Shown here piece by piece: positions 1 through 9,268 of a DNA stretch of 64,000 bases. Position 1 is the first letter of the stretch, and each line of letters starts with the position of its first letter. The stretch lies in NCBI GenBank assembly GCA_965205225.1, contig CBDBFZ010000002.1, positions 868,001 through 932,000 on the forward strand. The letters run 5' to 3'. The notes beneath the pieces were generated by a model, which saw only the letters and a list, made by a program, of their open reading frames with translations, was not told the DNA's origin and searched no databases. The DNA is from Litorimonas sp965205225 (GTDB lineage: Bacteria; Pseudomonadota; Alphaproteobacteria; Caulobacterales; Maricaulaceae). Made by a program: the position numbers and the translations under genes.

Positions 1-902
1 CAGCGCCTGCGCACACGCTGTACGATATTGTCCGTAAATTGCCGGACGGCGCGCAAGTTCAGCTGACGATCAATTCCAACGACCGTCTGGATGTGGATGC
101 AGGATCGGCTCACTTCACTCTGCCGCTGCTGCCATCGGGCGACTTTCCGAAAATGACGGCGGACGGATTTACCAATGAATTCACACTGCCGACCTCTGAT
201 CTGTCGCGCTTGATCGACAAGACGAAGTTTGCGATCAGTACTGAAGAGACACGATACTATCTCAATGGCATTTATCTGCATGCGCGCGATGGACTACTGC
301 GATCCGTCGCGACGGATGGCCACCGATTGGCCCTCGCCGAACAGACGCTGCCTAGCGGAGCCGAGGATATGCCCGGCGTCATCGTACCGAGAAAGACAGT
401 CGCCGAACTGCGCCGTCTGATTGACGGAACCAACGCCGATGTTGCCGTCGCGGTCTCTGAATCCAAAATTCGGTTCATGACTGGCACAGTGGTTCTAACG
501 TCGAAACTGATTGACGGCACATTCCCGGATTATGAACGTGTCATCCCGCGCACCAATACGAAAGAGCTCGTGCTCGACAATAAAGTGTTTGCCTCGGCGG
601 TCGACCGGGTTGCAACTATTTCGGCAGAAAAATCACGTTCGGTGAAGCTCTCTCTCGCGGACAGTAACTTGTCTCTGTCGGTTAACAATCCGGAATCCGG
701 ACAGGCGCGCGAAGACCTGCCGGTTAACTATGATGACGATGCGATGGAGATCGGTTTCAATGCCAAATATCTCCTCGATGTCGCCGGACAAATCGAAGGC
801 CATGACGCGACTTTCATGCTCGATTCCGCCTCATCGCCCGCGCTTGTGACTGATTCGCAAGATGACCATGCGCTCTTCGTGCTGATGCCGCTGCGGGTCT
901 AA
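1..902 (+). CDS. dnaN: DNA polymerase III beta subunit (sliding clamp), 5' end missing
   Basis: This is the ring-shaped clamp that tethers DNA polymerase III to DNA. The reading frame is open from base 3 at the window edge, beginning APAHTLYDIVRKLPDGA, so the true start lies upstream and roughly the first 70 residues are missing. About 300 residues are visible, covering the end of domain I and all of domains II and III. The C-terminus LFVLMPLRV is the typical clamp ending. recF starts 9 bases after the stop, the classical dnaN-recF arrangement. An internal TTG at 39 is not a plausible start because the conserved frame continues upstream of it. Confidence 0.97.
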   Translation, partial: APAHTLYDIVRKLPDGAQVQLTINSNDRLDVDAGSAHFTLPLLPSGDFPKMTADGFTNEFTLPTSDLSRLIDKTKFAISTEETRYYLNGIYLHARDGLLRSVATDGHRLALAEQTLPSGAEDMPGVIVPRKTVAELRRLIDGTNADVAVAVSESKIRFMTGTVVLTSKLIDGTFPDYERVIPRTNTKELVLDNKVFASAVDRVATISAEKSRSVKLSLADSNLSLSVNNPESGQAREDLPVNYDDDAMEIGFNAKYLLDVAGQIEGHDATFMLDSASSPALVTDSQDDHALFVLMPLRV

Positions 903-911
903 ATCGATTGG

Positions 912-2024
912 ATGGCGGCACTCGCCTCGCTAAGACTAACGGATTTTCGGTCCTATGACCGACTCGATCTCGATCTCTCGCCCGGACCCATTGTGCTGTT
1001 CGGTGCCAACGGGGCGGGCAAGACCAACCTTATGGAAGCCGTCTCCCTCTTGTCACCAGGCCGGGGTTTGCGCGGCGCCGCCATCGACGCGCTTATACGC
1101 GTCGATGACGGCCGGACCGCTGCAGCCTGGGGCGTGAATGCAGAGCTGGATGAGGGCACGCATATTTCAGTTGGCCAGCTTCCGAATAGTCCGCGTCGCC
1201 GTGTCGTGCGTGTGAACCAGACCAATGCCACCGCGTCGCAACTGGCAGAATTGCTTACAGTTCAATGGCTAACGCCTGTTCAGGACCGGCTCTTTACCGG
1301 ACCGGAAAGCGACCGACGGAAATTTCTTGATCGTCTGGCTCTGGCTTTTGAGCCATCTCACGGTGTGGCCAGTCTGCGCTACGAAAAAGCAAGGTCCGAG
1401 CGCAACCGTTTGCTGTCTGACGGAATTTCCGATGCCAGCTGGTACGATGCACTGGAAGCCGACATGGCCATCTGCGGTGCCCGCATCGCTAAAACCCGCG
1501 TCGATACAATCGAAAGATTGCGTAAAGCTATTGGTGAGCAGCGTGCCTCGGCCTTCCCGCAGGCTGAGATATCGATTGAAGGCACTGTTGAAGCGCTGCT
1601 TCTGGATGAGGCCTATCTTGACGATGTGGAGAGTGAATTTCGCGAACGGCTGGCGGAGACGCGCCCGCTTGACAACCGCGCAGGGCGCTCACTGACCGGC
1701 CCGCATCGGTCCGAAATGAAAATTGTCCATCAAGGTAAAGCCATAGCGGCAGCGCTTTGTTCAACGGGTGAACAGAAAGCGCTGCTAATCGGGTTGATCC
1801 TTGCCCATGCCCGTGTCCAAGTCACACGCTCCCCTATTCTGTTGCTGGACGAGGTTGCGGCCCATCTGGACGCGGAACGCCGCAAGGCTTTGTCCGAAGA
1901 ACTGATCGATCTCGGCCTTCAGGTCTTCATGACGGGCACGGATCGATCGCTCTTTTCAGATTTTGGCACGCGGGCGCAATGGTTTGAGGTCGCTAACGGT
2001 GCCGTCACCGAGCAGACGAGCTAG
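912..2024 (+). CDS. recF: DNA replication and repair protein RecF
   Basis: RecF is an SMC-like ABC ATPase that helps load RecA at gapped DNA through RecFOR. The 370-residue protein has Walker A GANGAGKT at residues 31-38, the family motif LTGPHRSEM, an ABC signature around STGEQKALL and Walker B PILLLDEVAAHLD near the C-terminus. Length is normal for the family. The ATG lies 9 bases after the dnaN stop, which suggests co-transcription. Its stop codon overlaps by 4 bases, tail to tail, the end of the minus-strand hydroxylase gene. gyrB, which often follows recF, is absent here. Confidence 0.97.
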   Translation: MAALASLRLTDFRSYDRLDLDLSPGPIVLFGANGAGKTNLMEAVSLLSPGRGLRGAAIDALIRVDDGRTAAAWGVNAELDEGTHISVGQLPNSPRRRVVRVNQTNATASQLAELLTVQWLTPVQDRLFTGPESDRRKFLDRLALAFEPSHGVASLRYEKARSERNRLLSDGISDASWYDALEADMAICGARIAKTRVDTIERLRKAIGEQRASAFPQAEISIEGTVEALLLDEAYLDDVESEFRERLAETRPLDNRAGRSLTGPHRSEMKIVHQGKAIAAALCSTGEQKALLIGLILAHARVQVTRSPILLLDEVAAHLDAERRKALSEELIDLGLQVFMTGTDRSLFSDFGTRAQWFEVANGAVTEQTS

Positions 2025-3211
2025 CGCAACAAGGCGGGCTGTTCGCCAGTACTTCCGGTTGCTTCGCGGCGGATCAGTGTGTGCAGAACCGGCATGTCAT
2101 CAACGGCTGCAAAAGCGGCGCGCCGGGCATGACCGAGCAGCCCGCGAGCCGAGGCAAGAGCCAGCGATGTTGTCAGCACCGCCAGAAGCGTTTCATCGGC
2201 TCGTCGCCAACGCTCATATCCGATCAGCCCAGCCGTACCGATATCCTGTCCCGTCTGGACGGCTTCCCCTATGCACTCTGCGAGCACCCCAATGTCGCGG
2301 ACAGCGAGATTGAATCCCTGTCCTGCCAGCGGATGAATAGTCCGTGCAGCGTCGCCGATAAGAGTTACCCGGCCGCGGCTGAGAGCCTCGCTGCGCTGAC
2401 CGATCAGCGGGTAGCTCTGCATGGCTGTGTCCAGACCTGTAATATCCAGCGCGCCCCAGAGCCGGTCATCGATCAGTTTGATCAACGCCTTTGAGGGGAG
2501 GGCACAGGCTGCGGCAGTCGCGCTGGATCGATCCGACCAGACGATTTGCGACCGGTGTCCTGTTTTGGTTGTGGCGACTGGCAAACTGGCGACCGCACCG
2601 ATGGGTTGAAAGCGTTGCAGGGCGATCCCGTCATGCGGCTCGGCATGGATTACGGTTGTCACCATCGCGTGCTGGCCGAAATCGAAATGCGATACGGACA
2701 GGCCTACCATGCGGCGGACCGCACTGTTGCGTCCATCCGCCGCTACGATCAGTTCTGCCGTTAGCTGGGTGTTGTCACTTAAGATTAAGGTTGCAGTGGC
2801 ATCTTGAGATAGAGTTTCGACCCGAACTCCGTCTCTGATATGGACAGGACTGTGCTTCAAACGGGCTAGCAGCGCGGCGCGGAAGGACTCATTTTCAACA
2901 TTGAACGCTAAAGGTTCGTCGTCCCGCTCAGGCAGTTCGAACTGCCACAGTGTGTCTGCTTCGCCTTCTCCAACGCGCATGCCAAGGATTGGAGTTGAGG
3001 CCAGATCTTCAATTCCCAATCGGGTGAGAGCTCGCATGGCGGACGGGGTGAGGGCGGTGGCGCGGCCATCCGAGAGGCTTCGATCAATCGGTCCGGCATC
3101 GATGAGCACGACCTCCCGGCCCGGCCCGTGCTCTGGATCTGACAGCGCCAAAGCCGACAGCAATCCCGACAAGCCTGCGCCGACGACGGCGATTTGCGAA
3201 TGTTCGCTCAT
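2021..3211 (-). CDS. FAD-dependent ubiquinone-biosynthesis hydroxylase (UbiH/UbiF/Coq6 family)
   Basis: This is a flavoprotein monooxygenase predicted to hydroxylate the aromatic ring of a ubiquinone precursor at the inner membrane. The 396-residue product shows the dinucleotide-binding motif VVGAGLSG near the N-terminus, the DG motif VAADGRNSAVRR in the middle, and the GD motif VTLIGDAARTIHPLAGQG toward the C-terminus, the usual order for the family. I chose the ATG at 3211 (MSEHSQIAVVGAG) because the longer frame adds 37 poorly conserved residues before the nucleotide fold. Which ring position it hydroxylates cannot be told from sequence. It is divergent from ftsK and shares about 150 bases of upstream region with it. 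Confidence 0.9.
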   Translation of the reverse strand: MSEHSQIAVVGAGLSGLLSALALSDPEHGPGREVVLIDAGPIDRSLSDGRATALTPSAMRALTRLGIEDLASTPILGMRVGEGEADTLWQFELPERDDEPLAFNVENESFRAALLARLKHSPVHIRDGVRVETLSQDATATLILSDNTQLTAELIVAADGRNSAVRRMVGLSVSHFDFGQHAMVTTVIHAEPHDGIALQRFQPIGAVASLPVATTKTGHRSQIVWSDRSSATAAACALPSKALIKLIDDRLWGALDITGLDTAMQSYPLIGQRSEALSRGRVTLIGDAARTIHPLAGQGFNLAVRDIGVLAECIGEAVQTGQDIGTAGLIGYERWRRADETLLAVLTTSLALASARGLLGHARRAAFAAVDDMPVLHTLIRREATGSTGEQPALLR

Positions 3212-3360
3212 GGCGTGAGGCTCTAAGCCCGCAACGACTGCATGGAAACCCGCTTTAGCGGGCGGCAATTTGTCCACAAAGACATACGGTCCTTTAACGA
3301 CACCTTTACGCCTTGGCGTCACCTTTCATTAACCAGACACTCTATTTTCTTGGACCCCAG

Positions 3361-5754
3361 ATGACGCTGCCCCCTGCTGCCACCGCCCCTTATGAGGAAT
3401 ATTCGCCGGAAGCGATCCAGGCGATGATGGATGCAGTCAATCAGGCTGAGGCCAGTGCCTGGAAACGGGCTGTATCGGCACTCTCTCTCATTGGTCTGGG
3501 GGGGGTGCTAATGATCATCCAGTTAACCTACTCCCCGTTCGACGCGACAATGGATACGGCCGGGATCGGAGGAATCAGGAATGCATTTGGCACGCCGGGC
3601 GCTTGGGGCGCCAACATGTTGATGCAGACGCTGGGCTGGGGTGGCTTGCTGGCCAGCGGCCTGATGATGATTTCCGGTATAAGGCGCTTGCTGCGCCGGA
3701 CGGTGCGAATTCAGACGAGACTCGACCGGGCTGGGCGCGCGCTCATCTATATTGGGGCTGTCCTGCTGGGTACGGCAACACTAGCCGCGTCTCCGATTCC
3801 GCAAAACTGGCCCATGGGCTCGGGCCTAGGCGGCTGGTTCGGAGATCTGATGCATTTCGAAATGCGTCGCTGGCTGGATCATTTCAATATTTCGTTGTCA
3901 GGCGGTATCGTCGCTCTGGTAACGTTTCTCGGTTTCAGCGCCTGTCTGGCGCGGCATCTTGGCCTCGTTCGCCGGGACGTCGTCGACATTCTCGATGCAA
4001 CGGGTCTGGTCTGGGCCTATATCCGGGTCGGTGTCGATACCATGGCAGCCTGGCTGGTTCGTATCTTCCGCGAATCCTATGAGAGTGAGCTTGAAACCGA
4101 AACTGTCGGAATACGTACGATCCTTGACGCGCCGCTTCTAAACCCGGTGCCCATCCCCGCGCCTGTGGTTGCGGCGCCCAAGCCTAAATCGGCGGCGCGT
4201 AAGGTCATCAATCCTAAGCGCAGGGCCCCGGAGTTCGACTTCTCGCAAGCCAGTGATTTTGTTTTACCGACAGCGGATCTTCTGAAAGCACCGCCGCCAA
4301 GAAGTACGATCCGTGATGAAGGCATGCTGAAACGCCAATCTGACCAGTTGCACCGTGTTATGGGTGATTATGGTGTGGAAGGTAAAATGGGCGATGTTCG
4401 CCCCGGCCCCGTTGTAACTCTGTTTGAATTTGAGCCGGCTCCGGGTGTGAAATCATCCCGCGTTATCAATTTGGCCTCTGACATAGCCCGCAATATGAGC
4501 GCCAAATCTGCGCGGATCGCAGTCGTGCCCGGTCGCAATGCGCTCGGTGTGGAGATGCCGAACCGCAAACGCGAAATCGTCTGGCTCCGTCGAATGTTGG
4601 AATCGGACGCCTTTGAGATGAGCGAAGCGCGCCTGCCGCTCATTATGGGCGAAGATATTGGCGGGGCTCCTTTTGTTACGGACCTGGCTTCCATGCCGCA
4701 TATGCTAGTGGCGGGGACGACTGGCTCCGGTAAATCGGTCGCGGTCAATTCCATGATTCTCAGCCTGATGTTCAAGCTGACACCGGATCAGTGCAAATTC
4801 ATCATGATCGATCCGAAGATGCTTGAATTGTCCGTTTATGATAGCGCACCGCATCTGCTCGCTCCCGTTGTGACAGAGCCGAAAAAAGCCGTCGTCGCGC
4901 TGAAATGGGCCGTATGCGAGATGGAGGACCGTTACCGCAAGATGAGCCAGATCGGCGTGCGAAACATGGAGGGCTTCAACGAAAAAGTCGCGGAGTCCAA
5001 AACGCGCGGCGGGACCTTGTCCAAGACTGTTCAGACAGGCTTCCACCACGAATCCGGTGAGCCGATTTTCGAGACGCAGGAATTTGAATTCGAGCCCATG
5101 CCCTATATCGTCGTCATCATTGACGAGATGGCGGACCTGATGATGGTCGCCAAGAAGGATATTGAAGGATCTGTTCAGCGGCTCGCGCAAATGGCCCGCG
5201 CGGCGGGTATCCATATGATTCTGGCGACGCAGCGTCCCTCCACAGATGTCATCACCGGGACGATCAAGGCCAACTTCCCGACCAAGGTCTGTTTCCGGGT
5301 TGGCTCCAAAATCGACAGCCGCGTCATTCTTGGCGAAATGGGCGGTGAACAATTGCTTGGCAAAGGCGATATGCTGTTCCTCGGCGACACAGGCCCGAAA
5401 CGTTATCACGGGCCGTTCGTGTCTGACTCCGAAGTGGAACGCGTAGCTAATTTCGTTCGCGCCCAGGGCGCTCCAGCCTATCTCGACGCCGTCACGGCCG
5501 ACCGAGACGAAGAAGCCTCGTCAGACTCTACAGAAGCGGGCGGTGGCTCCAGCGGTGATTCGCTGTTCGATCAGGCCGTCGCCATTGTCTCCAATGACCA
5601 CAAGGCCTCGACCAGCTACATCCAGCGCCGACTCTCTATTGGCTATAACCGCGCAGCGGATCTTATCGACCGGATGGAACAGGAAGGTATGATTAGCGAG
5701 GCCGGGAGTGGGGGGAAGCGCGAGATTTTCCTGCCGGAGAAAGAGGTGTTTTAA
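3361..5754 (+). CDS. ftsK: DNA translocase FtsK
   Basis: FtsK is a septum-anchored motor that pumps DNA and activates dimer resolution at dif. The 797-residue protein has about four N-terminal membrane segments (for example around LIGLGGVLMIIQL and GGIVALVTFLGFSACLA), a short proline/alanine-rich linker, and the motor domain. The motor has Walker A GTTGSGKS near residue 455 and Walker B VVIIDEMADLM near residue 585. The C-terminal winged-helix gamma domain (TSYIQRRLSIGYNRAADLID) reads KOPS sequences. The linker is short compared with the E. coli protein, as in many alphaproteobacteria. An in-frame TTG at 3313 would add 16 residues. The ATG is preferred, although no strong ribosome site is seen. 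Confidence 0.97.
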   Translation: MTLPPAATAPYEEYSPEAIQAMMDAVNQAEASAWKRAVSALSLIGLGGVLMIIQLTYSPFDATMDTAGIGGIRNAFGTPGAWGANMLMQTLGWGGLLASGLMMISGIRRLLRRTVRIQTRLDRAGRALIYIGAVLLGTATLAASPIPQNWPMGSGLGGWFGDLMHFEMRRWLDHFNISLSGGIVALVTFLGFSACLARHLGLVRRDVVDILDATGLVWAYIRVGVDTMAAWLVRIFRESYESELETETVGIRTILDAPLLNPVPIPAPVVAAPKPKSAARKVINPKRRAPEFDFSQASDFVLPTADLLKAPPPRSTIRDEGMLKRQSDQLHRVMGDYGVEGKMGDVRPGPVVTLFEFEPAPGVKSSRVINLASDIARNMSAKSARIAVVPGRNALGVEMPNRKREIVWLRRMLESDAFEMSEARLPLIMGEDIGGAPFVTDLASMPHMLVAGTTGSGKSVAVNSMILSLMFKLTPDQCKFIMIDPKMLELSVYDSAPHLLAPVVTEPKKAVVALKWAVCEMEDRYRKMSQIGVRNMEGFNEKVAESKTRGGTLSKTVQTGFHHESGEPIFETQEFEFEPMPYIVVIIDEMADLMMVAKKDIEGSVQRLAQMARAAGIHMILATQRPSTDVITGTIKANFPTKVCFRVGSKIDSRVILGEMGGEQLLGKGDMLFLGDTGPKRYHGPFVSDSEVERVANFVRAQGAPAYLDAVTADRDEEASSDSTEAGGGSSGDSLFDQAVAIVSNDHKASTSYIQRRLSIGYNRAADLIDRMEQEGMISEAGSGGKREIFLPEKEVF

Positions 5755-5907
5755 GACGAACTCGGATTTGGGGTTCAACTGACCTGATCGCAAAATAATG
5801 ATCTGGGCAATTTTCGTGCATCAAGGTCAATCCAGGGTTTGCACTCGATTTGAGTTATTGATTTATGATTAGAGTACTGATTCAATCTTGGTAAAGGAGA
5901 TTGGATC

Positions 5908-6210
5908 ATGCGATTTGACTTATCAGATGAGGCATGGGCTGTGATTGAGCCGTTATTGCCAGGCGGACGCGGGCCGAAGCGCGTGGATGACCGGCGAGTT
6001 TTGAACGGGATCTTCTACGCCCCTCGCACAGGCTTTGCGTGGCGGTAGATACCGAGCCGATATGGTCCCTATACCACTGTTTATAATCGTTTCAACCGTT
6101 GGACAAAGGCGGGTGTATGGGACGGTATTATGGATATTGTTGTCGATGCCCATAAGGGTGATGTCGTTATGACCAACGTTTCCAGCGTGCGGTGCAACAC
6201 TGCGCTGTGA
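5908..6210 (+). pseudogene. IS5-family transposase N-terminal remnant
   Basis: The frame starts MRFDLSDEAWAVIEPLLPGG, the usual beginning of IS5/IS427-group transposases. After FAWR an in-frame TAG interrupts it, and the same frame then continues SRYGPYTTVYNRFNRW, which is the expected family sequence. Similarity fades after about residue 90 and the catalytic DDE region is gone. Upstream, AAGGAGA precedes the ATG. It is dead: it has a nonsense codon and a large deletion. It lies directly downstream of ftsK. Confidence 0.8.
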
Positions 6211-6530
6211 TTTTAAAATCCGTGCCTTTGAACCGAATGCCGATGATCCTTTTCGGCGTGTCCCGTTGGTACCATCATATCGGCAACGATGTTCACGTTC
6301 ATCCATGGTTTGGCCATAATGAGTGATGGTTTGACAATATCAATTGAGGCTTTGGCATTCGCCGGAATTTTCGCAGTGCTACTGACCTGATTGTGACTGC
6401 GCATAGGCAGTATTTTCGCTCCCATCATTCTCCATAGTGCGATCAATACGATATGGAGAATTGTATGAGCTTGCTACAAAAAAAGCCCACCACAGTTGGG
6501 CGAACTTTAAAACTTCACGATTGGGACGGC
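6211..6530. other. Intergenic stretch without a supportable gene
   Basis: About 320 bases between the transposase remnant and the 3' end of the TonB receptor gene. Short frames exist on both strands, but none has a recognisable domain or a start with a good ribosome site. A plus-strand frame beginning at 6453 runs into the receptor gene antisense and is not credible. The stretch is probably residue of the insertion element and of whatever gene it replaced. Confidence 0.4.
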
Positions 6531-9185
6531 CTAGAAACGGCGCTTCAGGCTTGCGGCAAAGGTCGTCCCGATATTGTAATCGTCAACAATAATTGTCGAG
6601 TTCCCCAATGTCTGACTCGCTTCATATTTGTCATCAAGAATATTATGGACCTTGAGGCCAATCTCATACTCTCCATCCCGAATTTCGAACGGGATGTTCA
6701 TGACAAAGTCGAGACTCAGCGGAAGTTGTTCATTGATTGATGGGAGACCGTTGGACAGATCTTCGACAGCCCGGATCCGTTCTGAACTATAGTTGAGCAG
6801 AAGGAACGCATCCCAACCCTTATCGTAATTTTCGATACCAAATTGCAGATTGACAAGGTGGTCACTTTGCCCCTGCAACTTGCGATCATCTGAATAAAGG
6901 CCCGCCGCAGAGATCGTGACAGGCGTGATTCCGCGTGTTGGATCAACAGTCGGCGGCGTGATAGTCACTGTGCCATCCGCAGACACGGCACTGTCCACAT
7001 AGGTGTAGTTGGACCGGATCACGAAATCCTGGCCGCCCAGCCAATTATTGAAGATTGGGAAATGGTTGGAGATCGCAAACTTTTTCTCGAATTCAAGTTC
7101 CAGACCATAGAGTTCCGCGCTCGGCGCATTGATGAAGCTCGTGGCGTTACTCTCGCCTAGCCCGTTGAAGATGAATTCCTCGATGGGATTGGTCAGGTCT
7201 TTGTAGAAGCCACCGATGGTGACGAACTGCATAGGGCCGAAATAATATTCCAGCCGGGCATCGAAGTTGGTGCTTTCCGAGTTTGTCAGGAATGGGTTAC
7301 CGACGAAACGATCATCCGTATCCGTATTGACGAAGATGGACGGGGTCAGTTCGCGGAACTGTGGACGGTTGATCGTCTTTGACGCCGCCAGACGAAGCTG
7401 CCAGTTATCCGCGAAAGTATAGGTCGCCGTGGCAGCGGGGAGAATATAGTTCTCATCCAAAGTATCGAAATCGAATCGCGAATTCGCAACCTGTGACTGC
7501 GCAATGGCCGTATCCTGCTGCGACGTCTCATAGCGCAATCCGCCGGAAATTCTCAGATCGGGAATGAGCTCCGTTTCCAAACCGACATATGTGCCAAAGG
7601 TTTCCAGTGACGCAAAAGACAGATCCGGGAAGCCGGTTGTACCGCCGCGGCGGATTTCTGCAAAGGTCGAGTTCACAACCGCATCAGAGAATATCTGATC
7701 GATCCGGGAGAAGCGCAAACCCCCATCATTGACAGGGAAGGTAATGAAGTAGCGGAAATCAGCCTGTTGCGAGTCACGGGTCTTGTCGAGATAGGCGCCA
7801 CCGAATTTCAGCTCGACCTCGCGCTCACCCATGTCAAGGGGGATGGTAAAATCGACACCAAGGTCAAGCGTGTCATCATCAAGTTCCGAAAAACGCAGAT
7901 CATTATTCGTACCAGGACGGTTAAACTGGAAACGGAAACCCAGATCGTCCTCATAATTTTCATAATTGACGCGACGTTCATATGGCGCATCGCGCCCGGC
8001 CTGTGCGTAGGACGCCCGCCAGGTCAGTTCTGCATCGTTCAGAGATGGTAGAAAATGCTCACCCAGCACTTGGCCCATATATACTTCGCGCTCAAACCAT
8101 TCCGTAAAGTCCTGGCGAACAATATTATTCTGAAGGTCAGTTGTGCCGGTGTATGACCGGACCTCAGCGGAAGACTGGCGTGTTGCCAGACCAATCAGCT
8201 GGACGGTGTTATTCTCATCAATCTCAAAACCTATGCTGACGAAACCATTCAGTGAGATCGTATTTTCAGTCGATTCCTGAAATCCGCCATCCTGAATATT
8301 AAGCTGCCCATTACCGCCAATATTCGTGACATTGTTTTCGCCGCGACGAGTCTGCCATGTATTGTCGTAACCAATGGTGGCCAGCATACCAATGCTCTGC
8401 CCACCATCTAGATCAAAACGGTTGCCGGCAGAAATCCGCCCACCGCCATTAAAGGGGAGCTGGTGATCAATATCTAAAATGAGCGTTTCGAAACTTTCAA
8501 AGTTACTTGTGGGAACACCCGCCGCGTCCAGATTCGGCAGATCGCGAAGCCCATCGTCGAAGCCGAGCCAGTCCGTATCAGACCCGCCATAGACCAGACC
8601 TTTGCGGAGTGACGTCGCCGTATTGTACGAACCGCTGACTGAGAGCTCGACAAATGCCTCATCCGGCAAAGTACGAGTCCGAAGATTGATGGCACCACCG
8701 CCAAATTCCCCGGAAAATTCCGGACTGTAGGTTTTCTGCACAACCACATCAGCCAGTACGGATGTAGGAAATAAATCAAGCGGGGCAACCCGGCGCAATG
8801 GCTCAGGCGATGGAAGCGGCGCCCCGTTCAGGGTCGCATAAGAGTAACGTTCATTCAGACCACGAACGATCACAAACTTACCCTGGCTGAGCGACAGGCC
8901 CGTCACACGGATCAGAGCCGAGGCAATATCGCCTGCACCAATCTGAGCAAACACTTCCTCATCCAGAACGGAGGTGATTTCTGACGTGATCTTCTTTTTG
9001 TTCGGAATAAAGACGCCGACTGCAACGACTTCATCGTCGGCAATCGGAGTTTGTGCGATAGAGGGTCCGGTTGGGTCGGACGTCGTATTTTGTGCCAATG
9101 CGTGTGTGGGTAGCTGCGTAAGTGCAGTCCCGATTATCAGCGCGCTAAGGAGGCTGTGGGTCGTATATTTCACGGTGTGATCCAT
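6531..9185 (-). CDS. TonB-dependent outer-membrane receptor
   Basis: This is an outer-membrane beta-barrel receptor that imports a ligand with energy from TonB-ExbB-ExbD. The 884-residue product has a signal peptide ending near THALAQ, and a plug domain with VRGLNERYSYATLNG and FGGGAINLRTRTLP. A long barrel of alternating amphipathic strands follows, ending in an aromatic residue (AASLKRRF), as expected for BAM insertion. I chose the ATG at 9185 because it sits directly before the signal peptide; the longer frame adds 40 unrelated residues. The large lipoprotein gene lies 83 bases upstream on the same strand, so the pair is probably one operon. Pho-box-like repeats upstream of the lipoprotein suggest induction by phosphate starvation. 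The ligand is unknown and may be a phosphate-containing compound. Confidence 0.93.
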   Translation of the reverse strand: MDHTVKYTTHSLLSALIIGTALTQLPTHALAQNTTSDPTGPSIAQTPIADDEVVAVGVFIPNKKKITSEITSVLDEEVFAQIGAGDIASALIRVTGLSLSQGKFVIVRGLNERYSYATLNGAPLPSPEPLRRVAPLDLFPTSVLADVVVQKTYSPEFSGEFGGGAINLRTRTLPDEAFVELSVSGSYNTATSLRKGLVYGGSDTDWLGFDDGLRDLPNLDAAGVPTSNFESFETLILDIDHQLPFNGGGRISAGNRFDLDGGQSIGMLATIGYDNTWQTRRGENNVTNIGGNGQLNIQDGGFQESTENTISLNGFVSIGFEIDENNTVQLIGLATRQSSAEVRSYTGTTDLQNNIVRQDFTEWFEREVYMGQVLGEHFLPSLNDAELTWRASYAQAGRDAPYERRVNYENYEDDLGFRFQFNRPGTNNDLRFSELDDDTLDLGVDFTIPLDMGEREVELKFGGAYLDKTRDSQQADFRYFITFPVNDGGLRFSRIDQIFSDAVVNSTFAEIRRGGTTGFPDLSFASLETFGTYVGLETELIPDLRISGGLRYETSQQDTAIAQSQVANSRFDFDTLDENYILPAATATYTFADNWQLRLAASKTINRPQFRELTPSIFVNTDTDDRFVGNPFLTNSESTNFDARLEYYFGPMQFVTIGGFYKDLTNPIEEFIFNGLGESNATSFINAPSAELYGLELEFEKKFAISNHFPIFNNWLGGQDFVIRSNYTYVDSAVSADGTVTITPPTVDPTRGITPVTISAAGLYSDDRKLQGQSDHLVNLQFGIENYDKGWDAFLLLNYSSERIRAVEDLSNGLPSINEQLPLSLDFVMNIPFEIRDGEYEIGLKVHNILDDKYEASQTLGNSTIIVDDYNIGTTFAASLKRRF

Positions 9186-9238
9186 GTTCCAAAATATCAA
9201 TCGATACGCCGAAGGGCCACTGGCCACTGGCATGAGGC

Positions 9239-9255
9239 CCGGACCATCGGTCCGG
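9239..9255 (-). promoter_or_regulatory. Intercistronic hairpin between lipoprotein and receptor genes
   Basis: A perfect inverted repeat, CCGGACC-ATC-GGTCCGG, lies in the gap between the two genes and overlaps the lipoprotein 3' end region. No T-tract follows on the minus strand, so it is not a standard terminator. It could stabilise or attenuate the messenger and give different levels of the two proteins. That role is inference. Confidence 0.35.
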
Positions 9256-9268
9256 ACTGTGAAGGATT

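Noticed and set aside
4705..5409. Minus-strand frame of 234 codons
   Set aside because: It is antisense to the FtsK motor domain. The His-rich product is typical of a shadow frame.
6453..6740. Plus-strand frame of 95 codons beginning MENCMSLLQKKPTT
   Set aside because: Two thirds of it is antisense to the receptor C-terminus and no family is recognisable.
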